In this document: positions 25,812 through 35,299 of the stretch, one piece after another
How positions within the stretch are numbered: the stretch's first letter is position 1
How the letters are laid out: each line of letters begins with the position of its first letter
NCBI RefSeq assembly: GCF_039523735.1
Contig: NZ_BAAAFW010000059.1
Location: 186,001-250,000 of the forward strand
Direction: 5' to 3'
Source of the DNA: Tatumella punctata
GTDB lineage: Bacteria > Pseudomonadota > Gammaproteobacteria > Enterobacterales > Enterobacteriaceae
Length of the DNA: 64,000 bases
Position numbers and translations under genes: made by a program
Notes under the pieces: generated by a model
Told to the model about the DNA's origin: nothing
Seen by the model: only the letters and a program-made list of their open reading frames with translations
Databases searched by the model: none

Positions 25812-27130
25812 AAAAACTGTTTATCCAGTTCTATCTGCTGCTCTTCGCCTGTTTTCTGGTCATGACCCTGCTGGTTGGCCTGGTGTATAAAATGACCGCC
25901 GAACGTGCCGGCCGCCAGTCGATGAATGACCTGATGGCCAGCTCACTGTACCTGATGCGCAGCGAATTACGTGAAATTCCGCCAAAAGACTGGAATAAAA
26001 CGATAGATAATCTTGATTTAAACCTCTCCTTTAAACTGCATATTGAGCCCATTACCCGCTATCAGTTAGGGGCCGACGATATGCGGCGGTTACGCGCCGG
26101 AGAGATAGTCGCGCTGGACGATCAATATACCTTTTTACAGCATATCCCCCGCAGCCACTATGTTCTGTCGGTCGGCCCCATTCCTTACCTGTTTTATCTG
26201 CACCAGATGCGGTTACTGGATATTGGTCTGCTGGCTTTTATCGGGATGTCGCTGGCATTCCCGGTGTTTATCTGGATGCGGCCCCACTGGAAAGAGATGC
26301 AGCGCCTTGAACGTGCCGCACAGCGTTTCGGCCAGGGTGATCTGGATTCCCGTACCCACTTTGATAACACCTCAAGCCTGTACCGGCTGGGTATTGCCTT
26401 TAACCAGATGGCAGAAAATATAAAAGTGCTGGTTGCCAGCAAGAAACAGTTGATCGATGGTATTGCCCATGAACTGCGTACGCCGCTGGTCAGACTGCGC
26501 TACCGGCTGGAGATGAGCGACAACCTGAGTGATAACGAAGCGGCGGCCCTGAACCGGGATATCAGTCAGCTGGAAGGACTCATCGAGGAACTACTGACCT
26601 ATGCCCGTCTCGACCGTCCGAAAGTTGATATGAAGTTACAGCAGTTTGATTTGGCCCGCTGGCTGGCGGAGCGTGTGGATGATGTCCGCTCGCTGAACCC
26701 CGGCCATCTGGTCGAACTGGATATTCCTCAGCAGGAAAACCAGGGCTATGCTGATCTGCGCCTGATGGAGCGGGTACTGGATAATCTGGTGAATAATGGT
26801 TTACGTTATGCCACGCAGCGGATGCGGATCAGCCTGTGGTTTGACGGTAATAATGGTCTGTTACAGGTTGAAGATGATGGTCCGGGTATCCCGGCGGAAG
26901 AACGGGAACATGTTTTCGAACCCTTTGTCCGTCTTGACCCCAGCCGTGACCGGGCGACCGGCGGATGCGGGCTCGGACTGGCAATTGTCCATTCTATTGC
27001 CCAGGCATTCCGTGGTACCGTCACCATTGACAGCAGCCCGTTAGGCGGCGCCAGTGTCAGATTTTGCTGGCCGGTAACACCACCGACCGCCGGTAAAGCT
27101 ATTTCTTCCGTCAGCCCCCGCAAGGAGTAA
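25808..27130 (+). CDS. rstB: Sensor histidine kinase RstB
   Basis: A 440-residue membrane kinase. TM1 is at about 5-27, a periplasmic domain follows, TM2 is at about 136-157, then comes a HAMP segment. The phosphoacceptor His is in GIAHELRTPLVRLRY (near residue 221), with the N box DNLVNNGLRYAT and the G boxes DDGPGIP and GCGLGLAIVHSI. It phosphorylates RstA. It overlaps rstA (ATGA) and is followed after one base by a peptidase gene, so the three probably form one operon. Confidence 0.95.
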   Translation: MKKLFIQFYLLLFACFLVMTLLVGLVYKMTAERAGRQSMNDLMASSLYLMRSELREIPPKDWNKTIDNLDLNLSFKLHIEPITRYQLGADDMRRLRAGEIVALDDQYTFLQHIPRSHYVLSVGPIPYLFYLHQMRLLDIGLLAFIGMSLAFPVFIWMRPHWKEMQRLERAAQRFGQGDLDSRTHFDNTSSLYRLGIAFNQMAENIKVLVASKKQLIDGIAHELRTPLVRLRYRLEMSDNLSDNEAAALNRDISQLEGLIEELLTYARLDRPKVDMKLQQFDLARWLAERVDDVRSLNPGHLVELDIPQQENQGYADLRLMERVLDNLVNNGLRYATQRMRISLWFDGNNGLLQVEDDGPGIPAEEREHVFEPFVRLDPSRDRATGGCGLGLAIVHSIAQAFRGTVTIDSSPLGGASVRFCWPVTPPTAGKAISSVSPRKE

Positions 27131-27131
27131 T

Positions 27132-28619
27132 ATGAATACCGATGCTTATCAGCAGTTATGTCAGATTTTTCGCCGTATATCGCGGTTTGACCATTTATCG
27201 GCAGTTGCCGGCTGGGATATGCAGACTATGATGCCTGCCGGGGGCAGCAGAGCCCGCGGAGAGGCCTTAGCGGAGCTGAGCGTATTACGGCATCAGTTAC
27301 TGACCGGTAAACAGGTCGGGGAATTACTGAGTGCCGCGCAGCAACAGTCTCTGAATGAAGATGAGCGGGCCAGCCTGTATGAAATGACCCGGCAGTGGCA
27401 GCAGGCATCGTTACTGCCTGACGAACTGGTTGAAGCGAAAGCTATTGCCGGTAGCGAGTGTGAGCATGCCTGGCGGACACAGCGTCCGGCAAACGACTGG
27501 CGCGGATTCTCTGCAAATCTGCGTAAAGTCGTTGCCCTGAGCCGCCGCGAAGCGCAAATCAGAGCCAGTGCCAGCGGTACCTCACCCTATGATGCATTAC
27601 TCGGACTTTATGAGCCAGGGATGACCCGCCAGACGCTTGACCCTGTTTTTGCTGACCTTAAACAATGGCTGCCGGGTTTATTGCAACAGGTGGTCAGCAA
27701 ACAATCGCAGGCCCTGCCTCTGCAACCGGAAGGTATTTTTCCGCAGGCGGCCCAGAAACAACTGGGTTTGCAGGTCATGGCGCTGCTGGGCTTTGATTTT
27801 AATCACGGCCGGCTTGATGTCAGTGCCCATCCGTTTTGTGGTGGCGTTCCCGACGATGTACGTATCACCACCCGCTATGACGAAAAACTGTTTCTCAGCG
27901 CACTGATGGGAGTGATTCATGAGACGGGCCATGCACGTTATGAACAGAACCTGCCGCGCAGATTTGCCGGACTGCCGGTTGCACAGGCCAGATCAACCGC
28001 AATCCACGAATCACAGAGTCTGCTACTGGAAATGCAACTGGCACGCAGCCCCGGCTTTCTGCAATTAATTCAGCCGCTGGTTGCGGAAACCTTTGGTTCG
28101 CAGCCAGCCCTTGAAACCGATAATTTTATTCGTCTGGCACAGCAGGTGAAGCCCGGGGTTATCCGCGTGGATGCGGATGAAGTCAGCTACCCTGCCCATG
28201 TGATGTTACGTTACGAAATCGAACAGGCACTGATTGACGGCATCATTGAAGTTGAAGATATTCCGGCCCTGTGGGATGAAAAAATGCACCATTACCTGGG
28301 ACTGGATACCCGCGGTAACTTTAAAGACGGTTGTATGCAGGACATTCACTGGACGGATGGTTCTTTTGGTTACTTCCCTACCTATACTCTGGGGGCGATG
28401 TATGCCGCACAGTTATTTGCCTCTGCACATCAGCAACTGCCGTCCCTCGGGGAGCAGATTTCACGGGGAGATCTGCAGCCTTTATTCGGCTGGCTGGAAA
28501 AAAATATCTGGCAACATGGCAGCCGGTTATCGACCAGTGAACTGATCACTAAAGCAACCGGAGAAGGGTTAAACAGTCAGTTTTTCCGTCGTCATCTTGA
28601 AAAGAGATATCTGGGGTAA
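27132..28619 (+). CDS. M32-family metallocarboxypeptidase
   Basis: A 495-residue enzyme of the thermostable carboxypeptidase 1 (Taq) family, about the usual 500 residues. The zinc motif HETGHARYEQ starts at His263 (HExxH), with the downstream Glu ligand in AIHESQSLLLEMQ. DVRITTRYDEKLF and MLRYEIEQALIDGII are conserved family segments, and DIHWTDGSFGYFPTYTLG lies near the C-terminus. It removes C-terminal residues from peptides in the cytosol. Its start is one base after the rstB stop, so co-transcription with rstAB is likely. In E. coli the gene after rstB is tus. Confidence 0.9.
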   Translation: MNTDAYQQLCQIFRRISRFDHLSAVAGWDMQTMMPAGGSRARGEALAELSVLRHQLLTGKQVGELLSAAQQQSLNEDERASLYEMTRQWQQASLLPDELVEAKAIAGSECEHAWRTQRPANDWRGFSANLRKVVALSRREAQIRASASGTSPYDALLGLYEPGMTRQTLDPVFADLKQWLPGLLQQVVSKQSQALPLQPEGIFPQAAQKQLGLQVMALLGFDFNHGRLDVSAHPFCGGVPDDVRITTRYDEKLFLSALMGVIHETGHARYEQNLPRRFAGLPVAQARSTAIHESQSLLLEMQLARSPGFLQLIQPLVAETFGSQPALETDNFIRLAQQVKPGVIRVDADEVSYPAHVMLRYEIEQALIDGIIEVEDIPALWDEKMHHYLGLDTRGNFKDGCMQDIHWTDGSFGYFPTYTLGAMYAAQLFASAHQQLPSLGEQISRGDLQPLFGWLEKNIWQHGSRLSTSELITKATGEGLNSQFFRRHLEKRYLG

Positions 28620-28684
28620 CCTTTTGAAGAGCAGCTGTTTTTCCCGGCTGCTCTCGGTTGTTTTCCCGGCCAGAGTGTCGTTTG

Positions 28685-28698
28685 TACAATCGGTTACA
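28685..28698 (+). promoter_or_regulatory. RstA box upstream of asr
   Basis: TACAATCGGTTACA matches the RstA consensus TACATNTNGTTACA at 10 of 12 defined positions, including all of GTTACA. It is 104 bases before the asr start, suitable for activation by RstA, whose gene is 2.9 kb upstream. Confidence 0.65.
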
Positions 28699-28801
28699 CA
28701 GCGATACCATTCAGCAACGGACACTATCGAAATATTCTCATATAGTCATTTTACCGGCCCCGCAGTGGGCTATTAAATGAAATGAATTTGAGGAATTTGC
28801 A

Positions 28802-29134
28802 ATGAAAAAATTATTTGCACTGGTAGTTGCCGCTGCTATGGGTCTGTCCTCTGCTGCTTTCGCTGCAGAAACTACTGCAACTCCGGCCCCGGCGGCACCT
28901 GCTGCTGCAACCGCTCCTGCTGCGGCACCTGCTGCTCCGGCTAAGCATGTTGCTCATAAACATCATAAGAAAACCGCTAAAAAACGTCATCACAAAAAAG
29001 CGGCTGCTCAGAAAGCACAGGCGGCTAAAAAACATCACCACAAAAAAGTAGCTAAGAAAGCGGCTGCACAGAAAGCGCAGGCTGCTAAAAAGCATCACCA
29101 CAAAGCCGTTGCTAAAAAAGCTGCAAAAAAATAA
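28802..29134 (+). CDS. asr: Acid shock protein Asr
   Basis: A 110-residue protein with a signal peptide ending at AFA (about residue 21). An Ala/Pro linker follows, then a basic tail of His/Lys/Ala repeats; a unit containing AAQKAQAAKKHHHK occurs twice in the last 55 residues. Asr is secreted to the periplasm at low pH, is strongly RstAB/PhoBR-dependent in E. coli, and buffers or chaperones periplasmic proteins. A candidate RstA box lies upstream. It is followed by a terminator and ydgU. Confidence 0.95.
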   Translation: MKKLFALVVAAAMGLSSAAFAAETTATPAPAAPAAATAPAAAPAAPAKHVAHKHHKKTAKKRHHKKAAAQKAQAAKKHHHKKVAKKAAAQKAQAAKKHHHKAVAKKAAKK

Positions 29135-29180
29135 ATCTCTGACCGCCAGGATTACTCCTGAACTCGCGTCATAGTGACAG

Positions 29181-29205
29181 AAACACCCGGTTATGCCGGG
29201 TGTTT
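29181..29205 (+). terminator. Terminator after asr
   Basis: AAACACCCGG pairs with CCGGGTGTTT around a 5-base loop, 47 bases after the asr stop and just before ydgU. Confidence 0.7.
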
Positions 29206-29224
29206 GTTTCCCGGAGTTATAAAT

Positions 29225-29305
29225 ATGGTGCGTCGCTATCGTTTCGAAATCATTCTGGTCGCAGTCATTATGTGCGGCGTTGTCGCTGCCAGTTTTTTTA
29301 TTTAA
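29225..29305 (+). CDS. ydgU: Small membrane protein YdgU
   Basis: A 26-residue ORF starting at ATG 29225 with GGAG eight bases upstream. It has a short basic N-terminus (MVRRYRFE) followed by one hydrophobic helix of about 18 residues (IILVAVIMCGVVAASFFI) reaching the C-terminus. E. coli has a small protein, YdgU, between asr and ydgD, the same place; I rely on position and on the basic-start/single-helix form, not on a sequence comparison. It may be read from asr transcripts that pass the intervening hairpin. Confidence 0.7.
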   Translation: MVRRYRFEIILVAVIMCGVVAASFFI

Positions 29306-29416
29306 CTTCAGACCGGTAAATACGCAATATCTCTCCCTTTTTTCCATCTTACGGCTTATAGTAATCATTCCGGAATCCGATGATTAACCTACATACTTCC
29401 CGCAGTTGAGAGAATT

Positions 29417-30238
29417 ATGCGCCTGCTGACCGTCCTTATTTTAAGTTTATTTTGCGTTAGTGTGCAGGTGCACGCTGATGATGACGATGATGACACACCG
29501 AATGCCAGCGAAATCAAGGCGCTGTTTTTTGGCAAAGACCATCGTCAGGCGATTACTGATGTGACCAGCGCCCCCTGGGATGCCATTGGCCAGCTGGAAA
29601 CAGACAGCGGTAATCTGTGTACTGCCACCCTGATCTCCCCGCATATAGCCCTGACTGCCGGACACTGCCTGCTGACTCCGCCGGGTAAGTTTGATCCTCC
29701 GGTAGCCATCCGTTTTATGGCGATGCCGACCGGCTGGCGCTACGAGATCCATGATATTGACGCGCGGGTTGAGCCTTTACTGCCCGGTAAGCTGAAAGCC
29801 GAAGGCGATGGCTGGATTGTTCCACCGGCGGCGGCACCCTATGATTATGCAGTCGTGATTATTCACAATCCGCCATCCGCTATCCAGCCGGTACCACTGT
29901 TTTCAGGCAGCCGGGCCGACCTGATCGCAGCACTGAAAGCCACTGGCGGGCGGGTAACACAAGCCGGTTATCCGGCCGATCATCTGGATAACTTATATGC
30001 TCACCAGAATTGTCTGATCACTGGCTGGGCACAAAAAGCGGTATTATCCCATCGCTGTGATACCCTGCCGGGTGACAGCGGGTCACCTCTGTTGTTAAAG
30101 ACCGATAATGGCTGGCAGATTATTGCGGTACAGAGTTCCGCTCCGGCAGCAAAAGATCGTTATCGTGCCGATAACCGGGCGATTGCTGTAACCTCTTTTT
30201 ATGACAAACTGCAGCAATTGCAGCAACTGACCCACTAG
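29417..30238 (+). CDS. ydgD: Periplasmic trypsin-like serine protease YdgD
   Basis: A 273-residue protein with a signal peptide (MRLLTVLILSLFCVSVQVHA, cleavage after HA near residue 20) followed by an acidic run of six Asp. The chymotrypsin-fold triad is complete: His near 82 in LTAGHCL, Asp near 142 in YDYAVV, and Ser near 221 in GDSGSP. E. coli YdgD is the same length. Substrates are unknown. It is convergent with hrpA, with a strong terminator between them. Confidence 0.92.
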   Translation: MRLLTVLILSLFCVSVQVHADDDDDDTPNASEIKALFFGKDHRQAITDVTSAPWDAIGQLETDSGNLCTATLISPHIALTAGHCLLTPPGKFDPPVAIRFMAMPTGWRYEIHDIDARVEPLLPGKLKAEGDGWIVPPAAAPYDYAVVIIHNPPSAIQPVPLFSGSRADLIAALKATGGRVTQAGYPADHLDNLYAHQNCLITGWAQKAVLSHRCDTLPGDSGSPLLLKTDNGWQIIAVQSSAPAAKDRYRADNRAIAVTSFYDKLQQLQQLTH

Positions 30239-30243
30239 TCTGG

Positions 30244-30281
30244 CGCGGCAGCACAGCGACTCCTGTGCTGCCGCGTTTTTT
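30244..30281. terminator. Terminator between convergent ydgD and hrpA
   Basis: A 13-bp stem (CGCGGCAGCACAG with CTGTGCTGCCGCG), a 6-base loop and six T form a strong intrinsic terminator for ydgD. Confidence 0.9.
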
Positions 30282-33200
30282 ACCCGCCGTTTTTCTGTGC
30301 CATCGCCTGTAAAATCCGCTTTTCAGAGACCGGATAAGGTGTACCCAATTGCTGGGCAAACAGACTCACTCTCAGTTCTTCCAGCATCCAGCGTATCGCT
30401 ACCACATCGTCATCATCCTGCTGTTGCGGCGCTAATTTACCCCGCCATTGCTGCCATTGTTGCTCAATACTCTGGATTTTCAGCATTCTGCTGCGGTCAC
30501 TGTGGGGATCAACCGGTAACTTATCCAGCCGGCGCTCGATAGCCTGCAGATAACGCAGAGTATCCGCGAGATGTTGCCAGCCGTTACCGGTGACAAAACC
30601 ACGATAAATCAGTCCTGCCAGCTGAGATTTGATATCCGACAGGGCCAGCGCCTGACTGATATCCACTTTCCCTTTCAGCCGTTTATTGATCTGAAATACC
30701 GTCGTCAGGATCTGCTCAGTCTGCATCGCAATAGTTACCACAGTGTCGTTCAGCTCAGCACGTACCTTCTCTTTCAGCTGCTCAAACGCCGTTTCAGTCC
30801 AGACCAGACCGCCGTGTTCCGCCATCAGTTTATCGATGCCACAGGAAATACAGTCGTCAATCAGTTCCGGCACCTTGCCATAAGGGTTAAAATAAAGTCC
30901 CAGTTTGGCCTTATTCGGCAATTTTTCATGCAGATATTTCACCGGTGACGGAATATTCAGCCAGAGCAACCGGCGCTGACCACGCCACATATGCTTCTGC
31001 TGCTCACTCTGGCTGTCAAACAGCCGGATCGCGACACTCTCTTTATCATCCACCAGCGCAGGCCAGGCCTGCAGTTGATAATTTCCGCGTTTCTGCTGAT
31101 AACTTTGCGGTAAATCGCCAAAACTCCAGATATGCAGCCCCTGCTGTTCTACACCGTCATCGGCGACATCCGAAAGGGTTGCCTGCACTTTATCTTTCAG
31201 TGACTGTTTAAGCGCTGTCAGATCTTTACCTTCGGCCTGGGTGCGGTTGTTTTCATCCACTATCCGGAAAGTCATTTTCAGGTGGTCAGGCACCCCCTGC
31301 CATTGCCAGTCTTCGCGGGTGACTGTTACACCGGTCATCCGGCGGAATTCACGTTCCAGACAATCGGTCAGTGGCTGACTGTGGTCAGTAACCCGTTGCA
31401 AAAATGCATCTGCATAATTTGGTGCCGGCACAAAGTTACGGCGTAATGGCTTAGGCAGGGATTTAATTAAGGCGATCACCAGTTCGCGGCGTACCCCGGG
31501 AATCTGCCATTCGAATCCCCTGTCCTCAACCTGATTTAATAACGGCAGCGGAATATGTACCGTCACGCCATCTGCGCCGGTGCCCGGTTCGAACTGATAG
31601 CTGAGACGCAGTTTCAGGTTATCCTGATGCCAGAAATTTGGATAATCCAGCTGACTGACCTGTGCAGCACCGTCTTTGATCAGCATCTGCTTATCAAAGT
31701 TAAGCAGATCGGGCTGCTGCTGGCTGGCGTTTTTCCACCACTGGTCAAAATGACGCGCCGACACAACCTCATGACCAATACGCTGGTCATAGAAAGTCAA
31801 TAAGGTTTCATCATCGACCAGGATATCTCTGCGTCGTGATTTATGCTCGAGATCTTCCACCTCATTCAGCAACTTACGGTTATTCTTCAGGAACGCATGA
31901 CGACTTTGCCAGTCCCCTTCCACCAGCGCGTGACGGATAAATAACTCGCGGGATAAGCGCGGATCAATTTTGCCATAGTTCACTTTACGCCCGCTGATCA
32001 CCGGTAATCCGTAGAGGGTGACTTTTTCCAGGGCCATAACCGCCCCCTGGCTTTTTTCCCAATGAGGCTCGCTGTAATGATATTTCAGCAGATGCTTTGC
32101 CAGCGGCTCAATCCATTCCGGCTCAATGCGAGCGGCAACACGCCCCCACAAACGGCTGGTTTCAACCAGTTCAGCGACCATGACCCATTTTGGCGGCTTT
32201 TTAAATAAGCCCGAGCCGGGGAAAACAGAAAAACGGGCATTACGCGCCCCGGTATATTCCTGCTTTTCAACATCCTTTTGGCCGATATGTGATAACAGAC
32301 CACAGAGTAACGCGCTGTGCACTTCGCGGTACGGCGCCGGTTCACTGTTTACCGGCAACCGCAACTCTTTTACCACCTGCCGCAGCTGGGTATAGATATC
32401 CTGCCATTCCCGTACCCGCAGGTAGTTCAGATAATCGGTTTTACACTGCCGGCGGAACTGGTTACCGGATAGCCGCTTTTGCTGTTCACCGAGATAATTC
32501 CACAGATTTACCCAGGCCTGAAAATCTGAGTCTTTATCCGCAAAGCGGCGATGTTTTTCGTCAGAGGCCTGCTGGCGGTCTGCCGGACGTTCGCGGGGAT
32601 CCTGGATTGACAGCGCAGCCGTAATAATCATCACTTCACGGACACAGCCAAATTGCTGTGCGGCCAGTACCATTCTCGCCAGTCGCGGATCAACCGGCAA
32701 CTGCGCCAGCTGCCGCCCCAGCGGGGTCAGCTTATAGTGACCGTCAGCTGACGGCAGAATACCGCCCAGTTCTTCCAGTAACCGCACACCGTCCTGGATA
32801 TGACGTTTATCGGGGGCTTCAACAAACGGGAAAGCAGCAATATCGCCCAGCCCGAGGGCCGTCATCTGCAGAATGACCGATGCCAGGTTGGTACGCAGTA
32901 TCTCCGGGTCAGTGAACTCCGGACGGTTAATAAAGTCCTGCTCCGAATACAAACGGATACAAATCCCCTCGGAAACACGTCCGCAACGTCCCTTACGCTG
33001 ATTAGCGGAAGCCTGAGAAACAGGTTCTATCGGTAAACGCTGCACCTTGGTACGGTAACTGTAGCGGCTGATACGTGCCGTACCGGGATCGATCACGTAT
33101 TTAATCCCCGGCACGGTTAACGATGTTTCGGCCACGTTGGTTGCCAGCACTATCCGCCGCCCGCTATGAGACTGAAATACCCTGTTCTGTTCGGCGTTAG

Positions 33201-34185
33201 ATAACCGCGCGTAGAGTGGCAGGATTTCCGTATGCCGTAATTCACGGCGGTTTAAGGCATCGGCTGTATCACGGATTTCCCGTTCACCGCTCATAAAAAT
33301 AAGAATATCACCCGCTGCCTCACGCATCAGTTCATCGACGGCATCAAAAATCGCCTGCAACTGATCGCGGTCACCGTCACTGGTATCTTCGGCGACTGGC
33401 CGGTAACGTACTTCAACAGGATAAGTCCGGCCGGAAACTTCAATGACCGGAGCATGGTTGAAATGGCGGGAAAAGCGCTGAGGATCGATGGTAGCTGAGG
33501 TGATAATCACCTTCAAATCGGGCCTGCGTGGTAGCAGTTCCCGCAGGTAACCCAGCAGAAAATCGATATTCAGGCTGCGCTCATGGGCTTCATCGATAAT
33601 CAGGGTGTCGTATTGCAGTAACAGTCTGTCCTGCTGTATTTCTGCCAGCAGAATACCGTCAGTCATCAGTTTAATGCGGGTATTTTCTCCGACCTGATCA
33701 CTGAAACGGACTTTATAGCCGACATAGTCGCCCAGCGGGGTATTCATCTCTTCGGCGATACGGGTAGCCACGGTTCTGGCCGCCAGTCGGCGGGGCTGCG
33801 TATGGCCAATCAGGCCGCGGTTACCCCGGCCTAACGCCAGACAAATTTTAGGGATCTGGGTTGTTTTGCCTGAGCCGGTTTCACCGGCAATAATCACTAC
33901 CTGATGTTTGCTGATTGCCTCTGCAATTTGCTGTTGCTTCTGACTGACCGGTAAATTTTCCGGGAAATCAATATGCTGTGGCGCGGATGCCAGCCGCAGG
34001 GCCAGCCGGGTTTCGGCTTCGCTGATTTCCTGTTCAATCTTACTGGTTATTTCCGCACGGGCTTGCGGGTTTTTCACCTTTTCAGCACCAGTAATCCGGC
34101 GTCTGAGTTGCTGGCGGTCCCGCAGGATCAAAGGCTCCAGACGCTGGCGCAGAGAAGACAACAGTGAAAAATCCTGAGATGACAT
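30280..34185 (-). CDS. hrpA: DEAH-box RNA helicase HrpA
   Basis: A 1301-residue protein (E. coli HrpA is 1300). It has a Walker A GETGSGKTTQIPK near residue 98, a DEAH box near 197, SAT motif (TSATI) near 228, a helicase C domain ending QRKGRCGR, then ratchet-like and OB-fold domains and a long C-terminal DUF3418 region. HrpA unwinds RNA, takes part in mRNA processing of fimbrial operons, and rescues stalled or collided ribosomes. It is a single gene facing ydgD and divergent from azoR. No frame damage is seen over 3.9 kb. Confidence 0.97.
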   Translation of the reverse strand: MSSQDFSLLSSLRQRLEPLILRDRQQLRRRITGAEKVKNPQARAEITSKIEQEISEAETRLALRLASAPQHIDFPENLPVSQKQQQIAEAISKHQVVIIAGETGSGKTTQIPKICLALGRGNRGLIGHTQPRRLAARTVATRIAEEMNTPLGDYVGYKVRFSDQVGENTRIKLMTDGILLAEIQQDRLLLQYDTLIIDEAHERSLNIDFLLGYLRELLPRRPDLKVIITSATIDPQRFSRHFNHAPVIEVSGRTYPVEVRYRPVAEDTSDGDRDQLQAIFDAVDELMREAAGDILIFMSGEREIRDTADALNRRELRHTEILPLYARLSNAEQNRVFQSHSGRRIVLATNVAETSLTVPGIKYVIDPGTARISRYSYRTKVQRLPIEPVSQASANQRKGRCGRVSEGICIRLYSEQDFINRPEFTDPEILRTNLASVILQMTALGLGDIAAFPFVEAPDKRHIQDGVRLLEELGGILPSADGHYKLTPLGRQLAQLPVDPRLARMVLAAQQFGCVREVMIITAALSIQDPRERPADRQQASDEKHRRFADKDSDFQAWVNLWNYLGEQQKRLSGNQFRRQCKTDYLNYLRVREWQDIYTQLRQVVKELRLPVNSEPAPYREVHSALLCGLLSHIGQKDVEKQEYTGARNARFSVFPGSGLFKKPPKWVMVAELVETSRLWGRVAARIEPEWIEPLAKHLLKYHYSEPHWEKSQGAVMALEKVTLYGLPVISGRKVNYGKIDPRLSRELFIRHALVEGDWQSRHAFLKNNRKLLNEVEDLEHKSRRRDILVDDETLLTFYDQRIGHEVVSARHFDQWWKNASQQQPDLLNFDKQMLIKDGAAQVSQLDYPNFWHQDNLKLRLSYQFEPGTGADGVTVHIPLPLLNQVEDRGFEWQIPGVRRELVIALIKSLPKPLRRNFVPAPNYADAFLQRVTDHSQPLTDCLEREFRRMTGVTVTREDWQWQGVPDHLKMTFRIVDENNRTQAEGKDLTALKQSLKDKVQATLSDVADDGVEQQGLHIWSFGDLPQSYQQKRGNYQLQAWPALVDDKESVAIRLFDSQSEQQKHMWRGQRRLLWLNIPSPVKYLHEKLPNKAKLGLYFNPYGKVPELIDDCISCGIDKLMAEHGGLVWTETAFEQLKEKVRAELNDTVVTIAMQTEQILTTVFQINKRLKGKVDISQALALSDIKSQLAGLIYRGFVTGNGWQHLADTLRYLQAIERRLDKLPVDPHSDRSRMLKIQSIEQQWQQWRGKLAPQQQDDDDVVAIRWMLEELRVSLFAQQLGTPYPVSEKRILQAMAQKNGG

Positions 34186-34452
34186 AATAATGTGTTACCT
34201 TGATTTTATATGACAAAACAGCCGGAGACCGTAAACGGTGACGGTAAATCCCCCGGCAATCAGCAATGATATAACATTGTAACATATCCCCTGAACTGCC
34301 GTTATCGCTCCGCATCGACACGGGTGATAATGTTGTTCAGTTTTTTCGAATATAGTCCTCGAAATTATCAGCTTTTATCTGATGCCTGAGCACCTTACAT
34401 TATCTGAAATTCAGCGGAAGGACTTCCGCCCTAAAGACAGGAAGATAACGTA

Positions 34453-35052
34453 ATGAGTAAAGTTCTGGTCCTTAAGTCAAGTATTCTCGCCGGTTATTCC
34501 CAGTCAGGTCAGCTGGCTGACTTCTATGCGCAGCAGGCGACGGCCAAAGGTGACACTGTCACTTTTCGTGACCTGGCAGAGCAGCCAGTACCGGTGCTGG
34601 ATGGTGAGCTGGTCGGTGGCCTGCGTCCTTCCGATGCACCGTTATCTGAGCGTCAGAAACAGGTTGCCGCTTTGTCCGACGAACTGATCAATGAGCTGCT
34701 GGCCCATGACGTTATCGTGATTGCGGCACCAATGTATAACTTTAACATTCCCACTCAGCTGAAAAACTATTTTGACCTGGTGGCCCGTGCCGGAGTGACT
34801 TTCCGTTATACAGAATCCGGCCCTGAAGGTCTTATCAAAGGTAAACGTGTCGTTGTTATCTCCAGCCGTGGTGGTATCCACAAAGATACACCGGCAGATC
34901 TGCTGACCCCATACCTGAAAGTCTTCCTTGGTTTCCTGGGAATGACCGAGATTAACTTTGTCTTTGCGGAAGGTTATGGTTACGGTCCGGAAGTCAGCGC
35001 CAAAGCAACGACCGATGCAAAAAGCGCGATTGAATCAATTATCGCGGCCTGA
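34453..35052 (+). CDS. azoR: FMN-dependent NADH:quinone/azo reductase AzoR
   Basis: A 199-residue flavodoxin-like protein (E. coli AzoR/AcpD is 201). FMN-binding segments are SSILAGYSQSGQLADF near residue 9, APMYNFNIPTQLKNYFD near 94 and SSRGGIHKD near 139. It reduces azo dyes and quinones in the cytosol, giving thiol/electrophile stress resistance. It is divergent from hrpA, as in E. coli, and convergent with ynbE. A matS site lies inside the gene at 34550. Confidence 0.95.
   Translation: MSKVLVLKSSILAGYSQSGQLADFYAQQATAKGDTVTFRDLAEQPVPVLDGELVGGLRPSDAPLSERQKQVAALSDELINELLAHDVIVIAAPMYNFNIPTQLKNYFDLVARAGVTFRYTESGPEGLIKGKRVVVISSRGGIHKDTPADLLTPYLKVFLGFLGMTEINFVFAEGYGYGPEVSAKATTDAKSAIESIIAA
34550..34562. 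other. matS site, MatP binding (inside azoR)
   Basis: GTGACACTGTCAC is a perfect match to GTGACRNYGTCAC, within the azoR coding sequence. Confidence 0.85.
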
Positions 35053-35059
35053 TAAGTTC

Positions 35060-35085
35060 ATCGCCGGGACGACAGTGCCGGCGAT
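35060..35085. terminator. Hairpin between convergent azoR and ynbE
   Basis: An 8-bp stem (ATCGCCGG with CCGGCGAT) lies in the 40-base spacer between the stop codons. The loop is 10 bases and no T run follows. Confidence 0.5.
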
Positions 35086-35092
35086 ATCGCGG

Positions 35093-35299
35093 TTATTTCC
35101 CCTGTCGGATCCGGTTGTTCTCATCATTACTCAGCAGAGTTTCGATATTTTTATCGGCTTTCACCGTAATCTGGTGATCGATTCTCACATTCATATCAAT
35201 AGTGATCGGTTCTTTCGGTGCCGCAACTTCAATACGCGGAACGCATCCGCACAGGACAAAACCCGGCAACAGGTAAACGATCAGGTTAACGGTTTTCAT
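35093..35299 (-). CDS. ynbE: YnbE family outer-membrane lipoprotein
   Basis: A 68-residue lipoprotein. The lipobox is LCGC (Cys19), with Val at +2, which allows Lol transport to the outer membrane. The mature part (PRIEVAAPKEPITIDMNV and VKADKNIETLL) matches E. coli YnbE. YnbE oligomerises at the outer membrane and completes the lipid-transfer bridge formed by YdbH. Its start overlaps the ydbH stop (ATGA). In E. coli ydbL follows ynbE; here azoR lies only 40 bases beyond, so ydbL is absent. Confidence 0.88.
   Translation of the reverse strand: MKTVNLIVYLLPGFVLCGCVPRIEVAAPKEPITIDMNVRIDHQITVKADKNIETLLSNDENNRIRQGK

Noticed and set aside
28811..29368. 185-codon minus-strand frame opposite asr
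   Set aside because: It is the antisense of the low-complexity Lys/His/Ala repeats and encodes Phe/Ser-rich low complexity.
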